A stretch of 64,000 bases of DNA, from the NCBI GenBank assembly GCA_025667525.1, contig CM046876.1, forward strand, positions 23,585,224-23,649,223, in the 5' to 3' direction. This document shows, in pieces, positions 37,320 to 49,331 of the stretch (positions are counted from its first letter, which is position 1; each line of letters opens with the position of its first letter). Both the position numbers and the translations under genes were made by a program. Origin of the DNA: Glebionis coronaria. Taxonomy: Eukaryota > Streptophyta > Magnoliopsida > Asterales > Asteraceae. The notes under the pieces were generated by a model. The model was not told the origin of the DNA, made no database searches, and saw nothing but the letters and a program-made list of their open reading frames with translations.

Positions 37320-40249
37320 TGTAAAACCCGCATGCTTTTACCATGAATAGTACCCTTAAGATCGTACGTACTAGATTAAAACTTTCCTTTTATAGTATGA
37401 TTACGTTCACGTGTTAGAATTTTGCGTATTACGTACGTGTTGGAACACGATAAGTATTTATTACGTACGAAGCACAATAATTATTTAAACAACAATTAAT
37501 CACGAACATGCGATCATGAAATCATGAACGTAATTTAATCACGAGCTAATATTAATTACGTATATATATTTATTACGAACACGAATAAATATATTAAGTC
37601 ACGATCGATAATTAATTAAAACACGTAAAACACGAACACAAGAACACACTTATTAATTAGACACGGAAAATGATGTGGTTACCCCATGTGGGCCCCATAT
37701 GCCACTAAATTAGGAAGGAAGAATGGGCCAAGCCCATTTTAAATTTTACTAAAACATGGAATTAGGAAAGATTTTGGTCATTTTCACATTAAAGGAAAAA
37801 TAACAAAAACCTAAAAGTTTTCTTCCTTCTTCCTTTTGTTCTTTTTTTGGCCGCCACACACAAACACACCAAGGAGGGTGTTTATTTGATTTTGATCTTG
37901 GTTTTGGTGCAAGTGTTCGTGTTTGTTCATCCTCGTTTAGATCCACGCATTCGGTATATTCTTTTTACCCTTTTTCTTTTTGATTTGATCTAATAATTAA
38001 TTAAGAACAAGATGTTTTAAAAACCTAATTAAAAACATTGATCTAACATGAAAATGGTTATTGGGTAAATCAAAAAGGGATGTTTTTAGGGGTGTTTGTT
38101 TGGCCGGCGCCTAAACCGAACCCCAAGGGGGTCTCGTTTGGCTACTCGACCACCACCAAGACCATATGGTCCCGGTTGGGTGGTGTAGGTCCCACGGCAG
38201 CAACAAGACAAGGGGAACCCCGAAGTGGTTCGGGGTATGGTGTCGATTTCATGTCCGGTTCATGGTTTCTAGTCAAGATCCGGTTCTATGTTAAGATTAT
38301 TTTTTTATATAATCATATGTTAAAATTTAAATTAATAAGTATGACATGATTAATGTAATAACATGACTTAGGTTATAATTTAATTATTAGATCATGAAAT
38401 TATTAACCTAAGTATTTTATATTTTTAGACTTATAATTAATTAATTATTTAAAAACCATGGTTATAATTAATTAATTAACATGACTTAGGTTATATTATT
38501 AATAAATAATAATACATGTTTTAACCTATGTATTTAACTTTATTTAATTAAAAACAATATATATTTTAATTATTTTAACCTATAGTTTATTTAAATTACA
38601 TGAAATAATTAATAAACTATACATTATATCATATCACTTAGAAAATAATCATGAAAACAATTAGGCTTATGTACTTAGATTATTTAACCAGCTTATATCT
38701 AATTATGGAAACGTTCTATTTTTAGAAACTTATTTAAATAAGGCAGCTAATCTATTTATTAAAACTTTCTATTTTTAGAAACTTATTTATTTTAGGCAGC
38801 TAATCTATTTATGGAAACTTATTTAAATAAGGTAGCTAATCTATTTATGGAAACTTTCTATTTTTAGAAACTTATCTATTTTAAGCAGTAATTATATTTT
38901 TGGAAACTTTCTATTTTTGGAAACTTTCTATTTTTGGAAACTTTCTATTTTTGGTAACTTTCTATTTTTGGAAACTTTCTATTTTTGCAAACTTTCTATT
39001 TTAGGAAACCTGCTATTTTTGGAAAGTTACGTATTATTACACAGTAAGTATAATAATACATGAAATACCAGAAATACTTAATCAGAGTAAACAGAATATA
39101 AGATAAACATAGTTTAAGGCTTAAAAATAGTAAAACATGATAAGAACATATAAAATAAGCTAAGACATGACATAAAATCAGTTACGTATTAGTAAGCAGA
39201 TACTCATTCATGTATGTATTTATGTAGCATTAGTGATACGTAAGTAGGATTCCTCTCAGTTCGTATTCTTCGTTCACTGGACATAAGGTACGGATTCCCG
39301 TCCTTTCAGTATGGACATTCTTTCCTTATTAGGATTTCTCGTATGTAGCCAAATGTTTTCCCGTAGTATAAGTTATGTGTTTGATTTGCTTATGATTAAT
39401 TTAGAATACCTATAGCCATATACATGCATGACCAGTTTCACCTAGTTATGGAGGTACCATAACCATAACATTAGAGGCACTGATGTTATGAATTCCCCAC
39501 GACGGAGTGATTGCTCGTGGCGTCCCTTCAGCTTTTGGCCATTTATATTATATTTATCATGTGGGGCGTATGGGTGCATCCTAGATACATGTTTCTGTCA
39601 GGATTTCATGGTGAATATGGTGTGTGCCTTGCATCCTTCACAAGGAGCTGATCCCTCCTACCAAAAACCAGTATATTAAATTAGAGGCAGCCCCTCTAAT
39701 TTGCATGATGAGGTCACCCCTCCAAGTATTCATGCACGGTGGATTTTCATGACCTATATTGGCTAATGGTAAAATATGTTAAACAGTTTTCATAAGATAA
39801 ACATAAGGCTTTTCAAACTATAAAACCAGTTTTATGAACATGTTCTAGGTTTTCCAGGACTTATACATTTCCGCTGCTATTAAGTCTTTATTATGCTTAG
39901 TCATTCATACTATGTCTATATCTGTGCACTGAGCGTTTTGCTCAACCGTTACTTTCCTTTCCATTTCCTAAAACGGCAGGTACCCTAGGGAAGACTCGAG
40001 CATTTGGAGAACGTGCATAGGATGGAAGCTGCTAGAGACTTCTTTTCCTTTTTGCCTTCATATACTTATGCTTGTTTAGTCTTTCATTCATTTATTTTGC
40101 TTTATTATGTTTTGGGCTTATGTTTGGGAACTGATGTTTGATTCCGGTTATCCCTATGGTCATGTAATGTTTTAGACATTTATCCTTGTATGCTTTGATG
40201 ACACGCCATAATAACGCATGACATTCCATTATCAAAATGGGGTGTTACA
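37320..40249 (+). repeat. Right (3') LTR of G1
   Basis: The LTR is 2,930 bp, starting TGTAAAACCCGC and ending GGTGTTACA. It differs from the left LTR by scattered substitutions and small indels only. It contains the second copy of the minisatellite at about 38705-39025. Confidence 0.93.
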
Positions 40250-40254
40250 AATAT

Positions 40255-41875
40255 TGAAACTCATGCACTAGTGAGTTATGTCAAACAACAGCAGAGAACA
40301 AATCATAAAGATACTCAACATTGTTTGTTTTCCTGTTTCATATCTCAAGTAGAGCCCAAAAGTATCTCTCAGGCTCTTGATGAAGAAAGTTGAGTGGATG
40401 CCATGCAAGAAGATTTAACACAATTTGAGCTACAAAAGGTTTTGATTCTTGTGGATCTTCCCTCAGGAAAAAGAGTAATTGGTACAAGATGGGTGTTCAG
40501 GAACAAGAAGGATGAAAGAGGGGTTGTTGTGAGGAACAAGGCAAGACTTGTTGCTCAAGGCTACAGACAGGAAGAAGGGATAGACTATGATGAGGTTTTT
40601 GCACCAGTGGCAAGGATAGAAGCCATTAGGTTATTTTTGGCCTTTGCATCATATATGGGATTTATAATCTATCAAATGGATGTGAAAAGTATATTTCTAT
40701 ATGGTACTATTTCAGAGGAGGTATATGTCTCACAACCTCCAGGTTTTGTACATCCTAAATTCCCCAATAGAGTCTACAAAGTTATCAAAGCACTTTATGG
40801 TCTGCATCAAGCTCCAAGAGCATGGTATGCAACTTTATCCAACTTTCTGCTAGAACATGGATATAGGAGAGGAACCATTGACAAAACTCTGTTCATTAAG
40901 AAAAATGCCAAAGACATTATTCTAGTTCAAGTCTATGTTGATGACATCATTTTTGGTTCTACCAAGAAGACATGGTGTGAAGAGTTTGAAGCTTTGATGA
41001 AAGGAAGATTTCAAATGAGTTCTATTGGAGAACTAACTTTCATTTTGGGACTACAAGTCAAACAAAGGAAAGATGGAATATTTATCAGCAAAGATAAATA
41101 TGTTGCTAAAATCTTAAAGAAATTTTCATGTATGGATACAAGGAGTACAAGCACACCTTTTGAAGCCAAGAAATCTTTATCAAAAGATGAACATGGAGAG
41201 GATGTTGACATTCATCTCTATAGGTCAATGATTGGTTCATTGATGTATCTTACTGCTTCAAGACCAGATATAATGTTTGTTATGTGTGCATCTTCGAGAT
41301 TCCAAGTTCATCCAAAGGTGTCACATCTATATGTTGTGAAGAAGATTTTTAAGTATCTTAAAAGTCAACCTAATTTAGGATTATGGTATCCTAGAGACTC
41401 CACTTTTGAATTGGAAGCTTACTCATATAGTGACTATGTTGGAGCAAATCATGATAGGAAATCCACAACAGGAGGTTGTCAATTCCTAGGCAGAAGACTC
41501 GTATCATGGTAGTGTAAGAAGCAAACCATTGTTGCTACTTCTACAACTGAAGCTGAATATGTAGTTGATGTTCATTGTTGTGGACAAGTACTTTGGATTC
41601 AAAATCAATTGTTGGACTATGGGTTCACATTCATGAACACCAAGATTTACATTGATAATGAAAGTACTATATGCAGTGTCAAGAATCCAGTATTTCACTC
41701 CAAGACTAAGCATATTGAAATAAGACATCACTTTATAAGAGATGCGTATGACAAAAAGCTTATTCAAGTCTTGAAGATTCATATAGACAACAATGTAGCT
41801 GATTTGTTGACCAAGGCATTTGATGCACAGAGATTCGAATTCCTGGTGACACACATTGGTATGCTCAACCAATAA
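40255..41875 (+). pseudogene. pol: Pol of element B, C-terminal part: RT and RNase H
   Basis: This resumes the B reading frame after G1. RT motifs: [26 protein letters not shown] and YVDDIIFGS (near 40935). The connection [17 protein letters not shown] and RNase H with STTEAEYV and DNESTICS follow, ending at 41873-41875. Stops: TGA at 40391-40393 in place of a tryptophan codon and TAG at 41510-41512 in place of a glutamine codon. The Asp of the first RNase H motif sits in AYSYSDYVG, a changed context. Confidence 0.87.
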
Positions 41876-42272
41876 CATGCTGCATATGTTCAGGGGAGGT
41901 AATAGCTGTACAAGTTTTACAAATTTTATTGTATAGTCTATGCTTTGTGTTTTTGATGTTATTGCAGGTTTATAAAAAAAGATAAAAGAGGTTACATGTC
42001 TAGTGGAAAGCATGAACTGGTCAAAATTGTGAGGTACCGTTGTCACTCCAAGTACCGCTAGCACAAAACCAAGTACCGCTTATGTTCCATGTACCGCTAC
42101 ATGTCCGTTGTACCGTTAAGGGTCTCTTTTGTAAATTTGGCGGTTTTTTCGCGTTTGGGTTTGTTATTTACTTAAATACTTACCCCAGTTGCACAATTGA
42201 TTCACCTATTCTTTTATTTTTCTCTCTTGATTCTATAACCCTCTCTCTAATCTTTCGATCATCAAAAATACT
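41876..42272 (+). other. Region between pol and accessory ORF in element B
   Basis: A purine tract, AGGGGAGG, lies at about 41892-41899. Bases 42030-42120 contain five copies of GTACCG(C/T)T, the B-lineage motif. This is the same layout as in A' and C. Confidence 0.7.
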
Positions 42273-42840
42273 AATGGCTACCTTACAAGTAATCTCTAAG
42301 CATAATTTAGTTGCGAATCTTGCTACGAATGATGACTCACTTGGTTTCTATGAGATGCTTGGTTTCCTTTCTCGAAGTCATATTCGCTTCGCACTCACTG
42401 TAAGTCCAGTTGTCTCTATACCCATTGTTGAACAATTTTGGGATACTGCTGTTTTAGGTACTCGTTTTGATCAACCTTGCATTAAGGCTAAGGTAAATCA
42501 TAGGAATATATATGTCACTGAGGTACTGCTAAGAGCAAGTTTGAGACTTAATGATGAAAATGGACTTAGTATGCTTAATAATACAGAGATTCATGATGGC
42601 CTTGCAGCCATGGGCTATGGGGGTGGTAGGGAAAGTCTTACTTTCTTTAAAGCATTATTTTCACCTCAATGGAAATTGCTTTTTCATGCTATTATTCACT
42701 ATTTAAGTTCAAAAAGTACATCTTTTGATCAAATACTTGCTGCATTGGCATCTGGTGGTATTTGTCTAGCAAATAACAGGGTTTTTAATTTTTCAAAATT
42801 AATTTTTGAAGGCATGACTAGGAATTTGGAAGGAACTAAG
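42273..42840 (+). pseudogene. Accessory ORF of element B, N-terminal domain, cut by D
   Basis: The ATG at 42273 (MATLQVISKHN) starts an uninterrupted frame of about 190 codons. The core matches the aORFs of A' and C: EQFWDTAV, VTEVLLRASLRLNDENG, AAMGYGG, PQWKLLFHAIIHYLS, FNFSKLIFEGM. It ends at the LTR of element D, just before the expected YPRFLQ block. It is the least damaged N-terminal copy in the window. Role unknown. No signal peptide or membrane segment is visible. Confidence 0.78.
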
Positions 42841-43140
42841 TGTTGGAAATACGTTTTTACGTATTAAGGAAGATTCGGTCACTCCGACAATATATTAAGT
42901 AGTAGCTCGTAGTCTAGATATCTTTATTAAACAAACAAAGCCAAGCCTAGCCTAGAACATGTGTAGACCGGCCCAACATTGTAAGCCCAAGCCCATTACA
43001 AGGCTTGGGTATATAAACCCTCTCTTTTGATGGAGAGGGTGGTGATTTCATTATATTTTACACATAGTTCTTAAACTTTCTCTCTCTAGAAGTGTGAAAT
43101 CATCTATCTTTCTCTCTCTTAAACGTAAGCAAGATTTACA
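42841..43140 (+). repeat. 5' LTR of element D
   Basis: The LTR is about 300 bp, from TGTTGGAAATAC to GATTTACA. A TATA box, TATATAA, lies at 43010-43016. The right end is inferred from TGT/ACA termini and the primer site 12 bases further on, because no second copy is in the window. Confidence 0.75.
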
Positions 43141-43151
43141 TATCCAAAAAA

Positions 43152-43165
43152 TGGTATCAAGAGCC
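43152..43165 (+). other. Primer-binding site of element D
   Basis: It reads TGGTATCAAGAGCC, the initiator tRNA-Met site with one extra A compared with TGGTATCAGAGCC in G0 and G1. Confidence 0.8.
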
Positions 43166-43429
43166 ATGGGATGATTGTATTGTTTATGTGTTTGTGTTCT
43201 TGATTTTTATAGCTTTTTGGTCTATTCAAACCCACGTCCAAATTTTTTTTTGTGTTTTCTATGGTTTTTTCTTGATACAAATCTTCTACATAGTTGTGGT
43301 AGAGATTTGGTATATTTACTTTGGCTAAAAACATAAAATGTTTGGGTGTTTGGATCATTTTTTGGCTTAAAATCTCAAATTTGGTGTGTTTTGTCCGAGA
43401 AAAGTGGAAAATTCATATACTGCTTGTAC

Positions 43430-43812
43430 TATTGCGACAACTCCCATCGCAATATCTAGGGTTTTACATTGGTATCCATATTAAGATTGGGATTGCGATT
43501 GGAGTTCTTCTGTACGATCCAGATTACGATTGGAGTTCTTTGTTATTGCGATCCATATTGCGATTCATATTGCGACAGGATTGTTTTTGTGATATTGCGA
43601 CAGGGTATTGCGACAGGGGTATTGCGATTGGATATTGCGATAGGACTTATTGCGATTGGAACATTGCGATAGGATTTATTGCGATTGGATATTGCGATAG
43701 GACTTATTGCGATTGGAACATTGCGATAGGATTTATTGCGATTGGATTATTGCGATAGGATTTATTGCGATTGAACATTGCGACAGCATTCCTTTAGGCA
43801 TTGCGATAGGGC
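43430..43812 (+). repeat. ATTGCGA motif array in the leader of D
   Basis: I count about 20 direct copies of ATTGCGA(T/C), plus one inverted copy, in about 390 bases. They alternate as ATTGCGATAGG and TTATTGCGATTGG every 10-18 bases. A higher-order unit of about 57 bases is duplicated at roughly 43630-43745. The array lies between the primer site and the gag ATG. It is not a CRISPR array: there are no unique spacers and the genome is plant. Confidence 0.93.
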
Positions 43813-43946
43813 AACAAGTATTCCAAGATTTTTCAAAAAACGTTTATAGGGTATTTTAACATTATTTCTCGGCTTCTACACACAACAACAAACACATTTA
43901 CTTTCTCTCATTGATCGATAAACTTTATAAATCTTAACTTATAGCA

Positions 43947-46832
43947 ATGGAGTACACATCTCTTACGAATAAGTCCATCCTCTCGGGTACGGATAATCGT
44001 CCACCAATGTTAGAGAAGTCTATGTACGAGGATTGGACTTCCCGAATGGAACTTTACATGTTGAAAAAAGAGAATGGACATCTCATTTGGGCATCGGTAC
44101 TCAATGGACCATTGGATTATGGTACAGTGATGGATGGTACGACTACTCGTCCTCGCACAACGGGTGAATTGACTGGAGATATGAAGATTCAAGACAAATG
44201 TGATAAGTATGATACAAACATCATTCTCCAAGACCTTCCTCCAGATGTCTACAAACTCGTCAGCAAACATAAAGTTGCCAAAGAGTTATGGGATAGAATT
44301 CGTGTTCTAATGCAAGGCACCTCGTTAACTAAACAAGAACGAGAGTGTAAGCTTTATGATACTTTTGATAAGTTTGCCTATGTGCCAGGGGAGACTCTCA
44401 ATGACTACTATCTGAGATTTACCCTATTGTTGAATGAGCTAAATATCTATGGCATGGCAATTCCTACGTTTCAATTGAACACCAAGTATTTGAACACTCT
44501 CCATTCATAATGGAAAAAGTACGTGACGGATGTTAAATTGGCTAAGGACTTGCATAACACCAATGTGGATCAACTTCATGCTTTTCTTCAACAACACGAA
44601 TGCCATGTGATCGAGGCTCGGTTGTCTAAACCTCAAGTTCATGATCCACTTTCCATGTATGCTTCTCAACAAAACATGGCTTATACTTATCAACAACCAT
44701 CATACTTGCAGCAGCCACCACCACACACCTATCAGCAACCATAGCAACCAGCTTATCCACCACCAATGATGCCACAGCAAGCATTTCAACAAAGTGTTCA
44801 TCAACAATCTTTTCCACAGCAACCACCATATCAGACATCACCATCACAAGCCAACACTTCTCCAATGGGCTATACTCCTCAGCAAGGATATTTTCCAATA
44901 GAAGCACAACCAACACAAGCCTTCTACTCTAATGAACTTCCACCAATCCAAGCACCGGTCTTTACTCCAAATGATACGCCAGCTGATGTTCTAAACCATC
45001 TCACTGCCTACTTGTCCAAACTTGTTGCAACTAGAGGATTTCCACCAACAAACAATCAGCTCCGCACCTCTTCAAATCCTCGACAAGAAGCTATTGTTCA
45101 AGATGGTCAAGTAACAGTGCAACCTATTCAGGGAAAGCAAAATTCATATGGACCTCCTACAAGGACCGTGAATGCTCAAGTTGTGAATTCTCAAGCTAAT
45201 GGAAATGGAAGCCTTATTGGTCCTCAAAAGGTTGTGACTTGCTACAATTGCCAAGGACAAGGTCATATGGCTAGGCAATGCACTCAGCCGAAAAGAAGAA
45301 AGGATGAAGCGTGGTTTCGTGAGAAAATGTATTTGGTTGATGCTCAGTATAAGGGAAAGATTTTTTATTCAGAGGAGTTAGCATTTCCTGCAGACCCAGG
45401 GGCAGCAGATACTGAAGGCATTGCAGTCGTTTCCACTTCTAATGCAGCTTATCAAGCTGATGATCTTGACGCATATGATTCAGATTGTGATGACATTCAC
45501 TCTGCCCAAGATGCTCTCGTTGCTAATCTCTCTCACTACGGTTCTGATGTCGTTAGCGAGGTACCCACCACAACCAATATTGGTAATGATGATAACCAAC
45601 ATCAAGTTGGCCATGAAAATGACAACCTCGAACAGCATTCGGGAACTAGTAACTCAAATGATGTGGTACCCAATCCTACACATTTGAGTGAACCTCAACC
45701 AAATGCTACGACGGGTATGGAATCTTATGCTCAACATGACTTGGTCATGGTACCAAAACATATTATTGATCAAATGCATATGGCCCTCAGACAATCCGTA
45801 GATACTAATTCCACCCTAACTGCTGAGCTTGCGTTGCATAAAGAAAAGGTCAAAACTTTTGAAATGGTCCCTCAAGCAGAGAAAATAACATGTTCTGAAT
45901 TTGACCAATTTTGTTTTGAAAAGATTGAACACTTGAAAGAAATAGAATCATTAAAAGATAATCTTTCCAATGAATTAAAAGCAAAAGAGTCGGTTGTCAA
46001 TGATTTTCAGAAACTTAAAATGGATTTCGAAACTCTCGAGTCTAAAAAGGTTGAATCAGAAATTAATGCTACCAAACTTCTTAAATTCAAGGAACAACAA
46101 CTTTTAAAACAATACGCTTCCACAGAAAAGGTTCATCTTTTAACTAAATCATTTAAAGAACTCGAACTTAAGCGTCTTCAAAATTTACCACCTAATCCCG
46201 GATGCAAAATAAGCTCATGAATATATTCCCGGTCTTTATGATATGACCATAATTGGCAAATCGAAAGAAGCACCTTATGTTCGTAGTTCTGAGGAGACAC
46301 AGTCACTTACGGAAGAAACTCATTCTAAAATGTTTTCAAAATTCCATACGATTGATTATGATAAGCATAATAAAGATCAACTTTCTAAAAAGACACGTAT
46401 TCGCTTACAAAAGGAATTAGTTGAACTAACAGTTCTTGTGCCCCCAAGTTTGTCAAATGAAAACCCTCCTAGTACGTCTCCTACACTTGTCAAAACGGAT
46501 TTAACGAAGTTACTTACACCGGTAAGTAAGGCGTCCGTTAACTTAAACGCGGTACACCAACACTTAGCCGATTTGACAAGGTCATTTTGGAACGTACGAC
46601 GGCTACGGCCATAACGGAAGGTGAATGGAACTTTGAGCACACTAGAGCTGAGTTCCGAGATGAAATTGTTCCGTTTGTAAAGATGTTAAAGCTTGTCTTA
46701 GTAATCTTGATCAAGATTTGCGTTTGGAAATAGATGAAGTTAAACGTGTTTTCAATGAAATGGATGATGCTTATGAAAACAGTTTACTTGAAATAGAACG
46801 TTTCACGCCAAAATGATCAGCTTCTGAAACAA
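43947..46832 (+). pseudogene. gag: Gag of element D, N-terminal two thirds, broken
   Basis: The ATG at 43947 opens the frame (MEYTSLTNKS). The capsid-like core contains WTSRMELYM and MQGTSLTKQERECKLYD. In-frame stops: TAA at 44508-44510 and TAG at 44742-44744 in a glutamine-rich stretch. The zinc knuckle CYNCQGQGHMARQC lies at 45239-45283. A long acidic and coiled-coil region follows to 46220. There the frame shifts by +1 (46243-46614) and again near 46590. The usual role is RNA packaging into virus-like particles. Confidence 0.85.
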
Positions 46833-48426
46833 GTGATGTCTCATGATATAGTTTCCGTCTGTGTGAACAAAAGTGTTGATAATGATTCTATTGTGCATAA
46901 TGTTGAATCAGTGGATACTGTGGTAGATAGTACTTGTCACGAATTTGACGCTGAATTTTTAAAGCTTCAAGATTCATATTCTTTGCTTTCAAAAGGTTTT
47001 GATGAGATTCAAACACAGTGTATTTCGCTTGAATGCAAGCAACAATTTATTCAAGAAATCTTTGAAACGTCATTCGAAGGTGTTAATATCGATGATGCAA
47101 ACTTTGAAAAGAATTTTCGATTGAATTTACAATCAAAACAGCGTCAGCCAAGTGACAAAGTTGCTAAATATTTGCCGAGAGACATAGAGAAATCTAAGGA
47201 GCTTAACTGTGTGAACGTACTTGAGGCCGCTGAGAATTTTAAACTTGATCTAGATAATCGAGTTTCCAAGATTTTGTCCAAAGTTGATAACTTAAAACAG
47301 AAAGATACACGACTCTTTGATTCAGTAAAGCCCGCATGTGTTGATAACACTACACACAATCAATCATTGATTGAACAATTGAATCGAAAGTCGGTGGAAA
47401 TATCTGATTTGAGGGAACAAATTTCTGATAAAAATCTGGTCTTGGCTGAGTTAAAGGAAACACTTCATACTCTAAAAGGTAAGAATGTTGTGGATAACGC
47501 AGCCACTGTCTCAGCATCGTCCTCTAGTGCAATCAAAAGGAACCTTATAGCCGTCACACCATTTAATAAGGGCCCTAGGACTAAACCATCTCAAACTTTG
47601 GTCACTAAAGATAAGGCGGAATCAAAACCATCTTCTAATATTCCCGTGTTGCCTTCTACAGGAGTAAGAACCACTACTAAGGCTCAAAGATCTAAGCTTA
47701 AAAGAAACAAGAAGAATGATAGGATCTTGCCCCCATCTAGTAGTCAAGTGAAGAAGAAAGTAGAAGCCCATACTAGGAATGTTATTTTTGTTTTGAAAAA
47801 AAAGAATCATGTAGCTAAACCTAAAGGCTCTGCGGTTGTGCAGCGTTCTAAGCCTACTGTGAATTCTAATTTGAAATGTTGGAATTGCAATGAATGTATG
47901 TTTTCTAGTCGTCATGATTCTTGCCTTATTCACCATGTGAATGAGATGAATGCCCGGAAAAATGGATTAGAATGGAAACCGACTGGGAAAGTGTTAACCC
48001 AATTTGGTTGGTTGTGGCACCCCACTGGTAGAACTTTCACAATAGTAGGAAATGTGTGCCCTTCAACTAGGATCACTCCCATTGAAGCGAAGAAAGCGTG
48101 CCCTTTAACTAGGAGTATCAAGGCTACCAAAACACAAGTGTGTCCTTTAATTAGGAACACTGACACTACTGTAGGAACCAAGTGCCCTTTAAATAGGTCT
48201 ACTCCCACTGTAGTGCCCGCGAATAATCCAAAACCTAAGAAAGTTGGAACATTAAAACCTGTTAGTGCTAAAACTCGCATTAGAAAACACAAGAAATCTA
48301 AGGGTCTCACAAATGTTAGCAATTCTGATAATCTTACATCTGTATCTGCTAACACTCCGGAACCAATAGTTTCCAATGCATTGTCTACTGTTGTTATTGA
48401 AAACAGGTGGTCCAAATTGTTCTCTG
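46833..48426 (+). pseudogene. gag: Gag C-terminal region of element D
   Basis: The frame is open from 46833 to 48458. It contains coiled-coil sequence (for example near 47380-47470) and a lysine-rich stretch with repeated CPLTR/CPLNR-type peptides and GRTFTIVGN near 48000-48200. This region normally precedes the protease in this lineage. The frame differs from that of the following protease by an indel near 48410. Confidence 0.7.
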
Positions 48427-49331
48427 GTATTTGGACTCTGGTTGCTCCAAGTATATGACCGGAGATCGCTCTCAGCTGAGAAATTTCGTCAGCAAGTTTC
48501 TTGGTACGGTTCGATTTGGAAATGGTCATATTGCAAAGATAATGGGTTTATGGTGAATATCATATTGGGAATGTTATAATTTCAAGAGTGTATTATGTGG
48601 AAGGTCTCGGTCACAACTTATTTTCTATGGGATAATTTTGTGATGCAATCCTAGAAGTTTCTTTTCGAGAGCATACCTGCTTCATACGTAATTTGGAAGG
48701 GGTTGATTTATTGAAAGGTACTCGAGGGAATAATTTGTATACTTTGTCTCTACAAGACATGATGGCCGCTTATCCCGTATGTCTTCTCTCTAAAGCATCG
48801 AAGACTAAGTCATGGTTATGGCATCGACGGTTATCTCATCTTAACTTTGTCGCTATCAATCACCTGGCAAAAACCGAACTTGTTCGTGGTCTTCCTAAAC
48901 TATCATTTCACAAGGATCATTTGTGTTCCGCGTGTACAATGGGGAAAAGCACTAAGAAATCATACAAACCCAAGACGGAAGACACCAACCACGAGAAACT
49001 TTATTTGTTGCATATGGATCTTTGTGGGCCAATTGGTGTTGAAAGTCTTAGTGGCAAAAATTACATCCTCGTAATTGTCGATGATTACTCTCGGTTTAGA
49101 TGGTTGAAATTTCTTACAAAAAAATGAGGCACCTAAATTCATCATCGGATTTCTCAAGATGATTCAATTGCGTCTCAACACTACTGTCTGACTCATTCGT
49201 ACAGATAATGGAACCGAATTTGTGAATCAAATCTTGCGTGATTATTATGAAGAAGTTGGCATATCTCATGAAACATCCGTTGCACGCACTCTACAAAAAA
49301 TGGTGTCGTTGAAAGGCGAAATCACACACTT
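48427..49331 (+). pseudogene. pol: Protease and integrase N-terminal part of element D
   Basis: The protease motif WYLDSGCSKYMTG starts at 48427. Frameshifts and stops at about 48540-48690 destroy the rest of the protease. An open segment, 48693-49127, has GAG-pre-integrase LWHRRLSHLNF, the zinc-finger CSACTMGK and integrase HMDLCGP. An extra A in a run near 49122 shifts the frame, a TGA lies at about 49188 before RTDNGTEF, and another indel at about 49295 precedes NGVVERRN. All three integrase acidic residues are visible but in different frames. Confidence 0.83.

Larger units (their letters stand above)
30272..40249 (+). mobile_element. Complete Ty3/gypsy-type element G1 with target-site duplication
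   Basis: Two near-identical LTRs (30272-33208 and 37320-40249) flank a 4.1 kb interior with a primer-binding site and polypurine tract in the plus orientation. The duplication AATAT at 30267-30271 and 40250-40254 proves insertion into element B's pol. The interior keeps only fragments of gag, RT and INT, so the copy is non-autonomous even though the closely matching LTRs suggest recent movement. Confidence 0.93.
27345..42840 (+). mobile_element. Ty1/copia element B, split by G1 and cut by D
   Basis: Segments 27345-30271 (Gag end, PR, INT) and 40250-42840 (RT, RNase H, accessory ORF) form one element. It was interrupted by G1, as the AATAT duplication shows. The 5' part of Gag and the 5' LTR are missing; the left edge coincides with the LTR of G0. 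The 3' end was cut by insertion of D. Lineage motif: GTACCG(C/T)T. Confidence 0.87.

Noticed and set aside
43430..43812. CRISPR-like repeat array
   Set aside because: The repeats are 7-13 bases with no unique spacers, and the surrounding DNA is plant retrotransposon.
44626..44916. Minus-strand frame inside D gag
   Set aside because: It is the antisense of a glutamine-rich Gag stretch, with no independent support.
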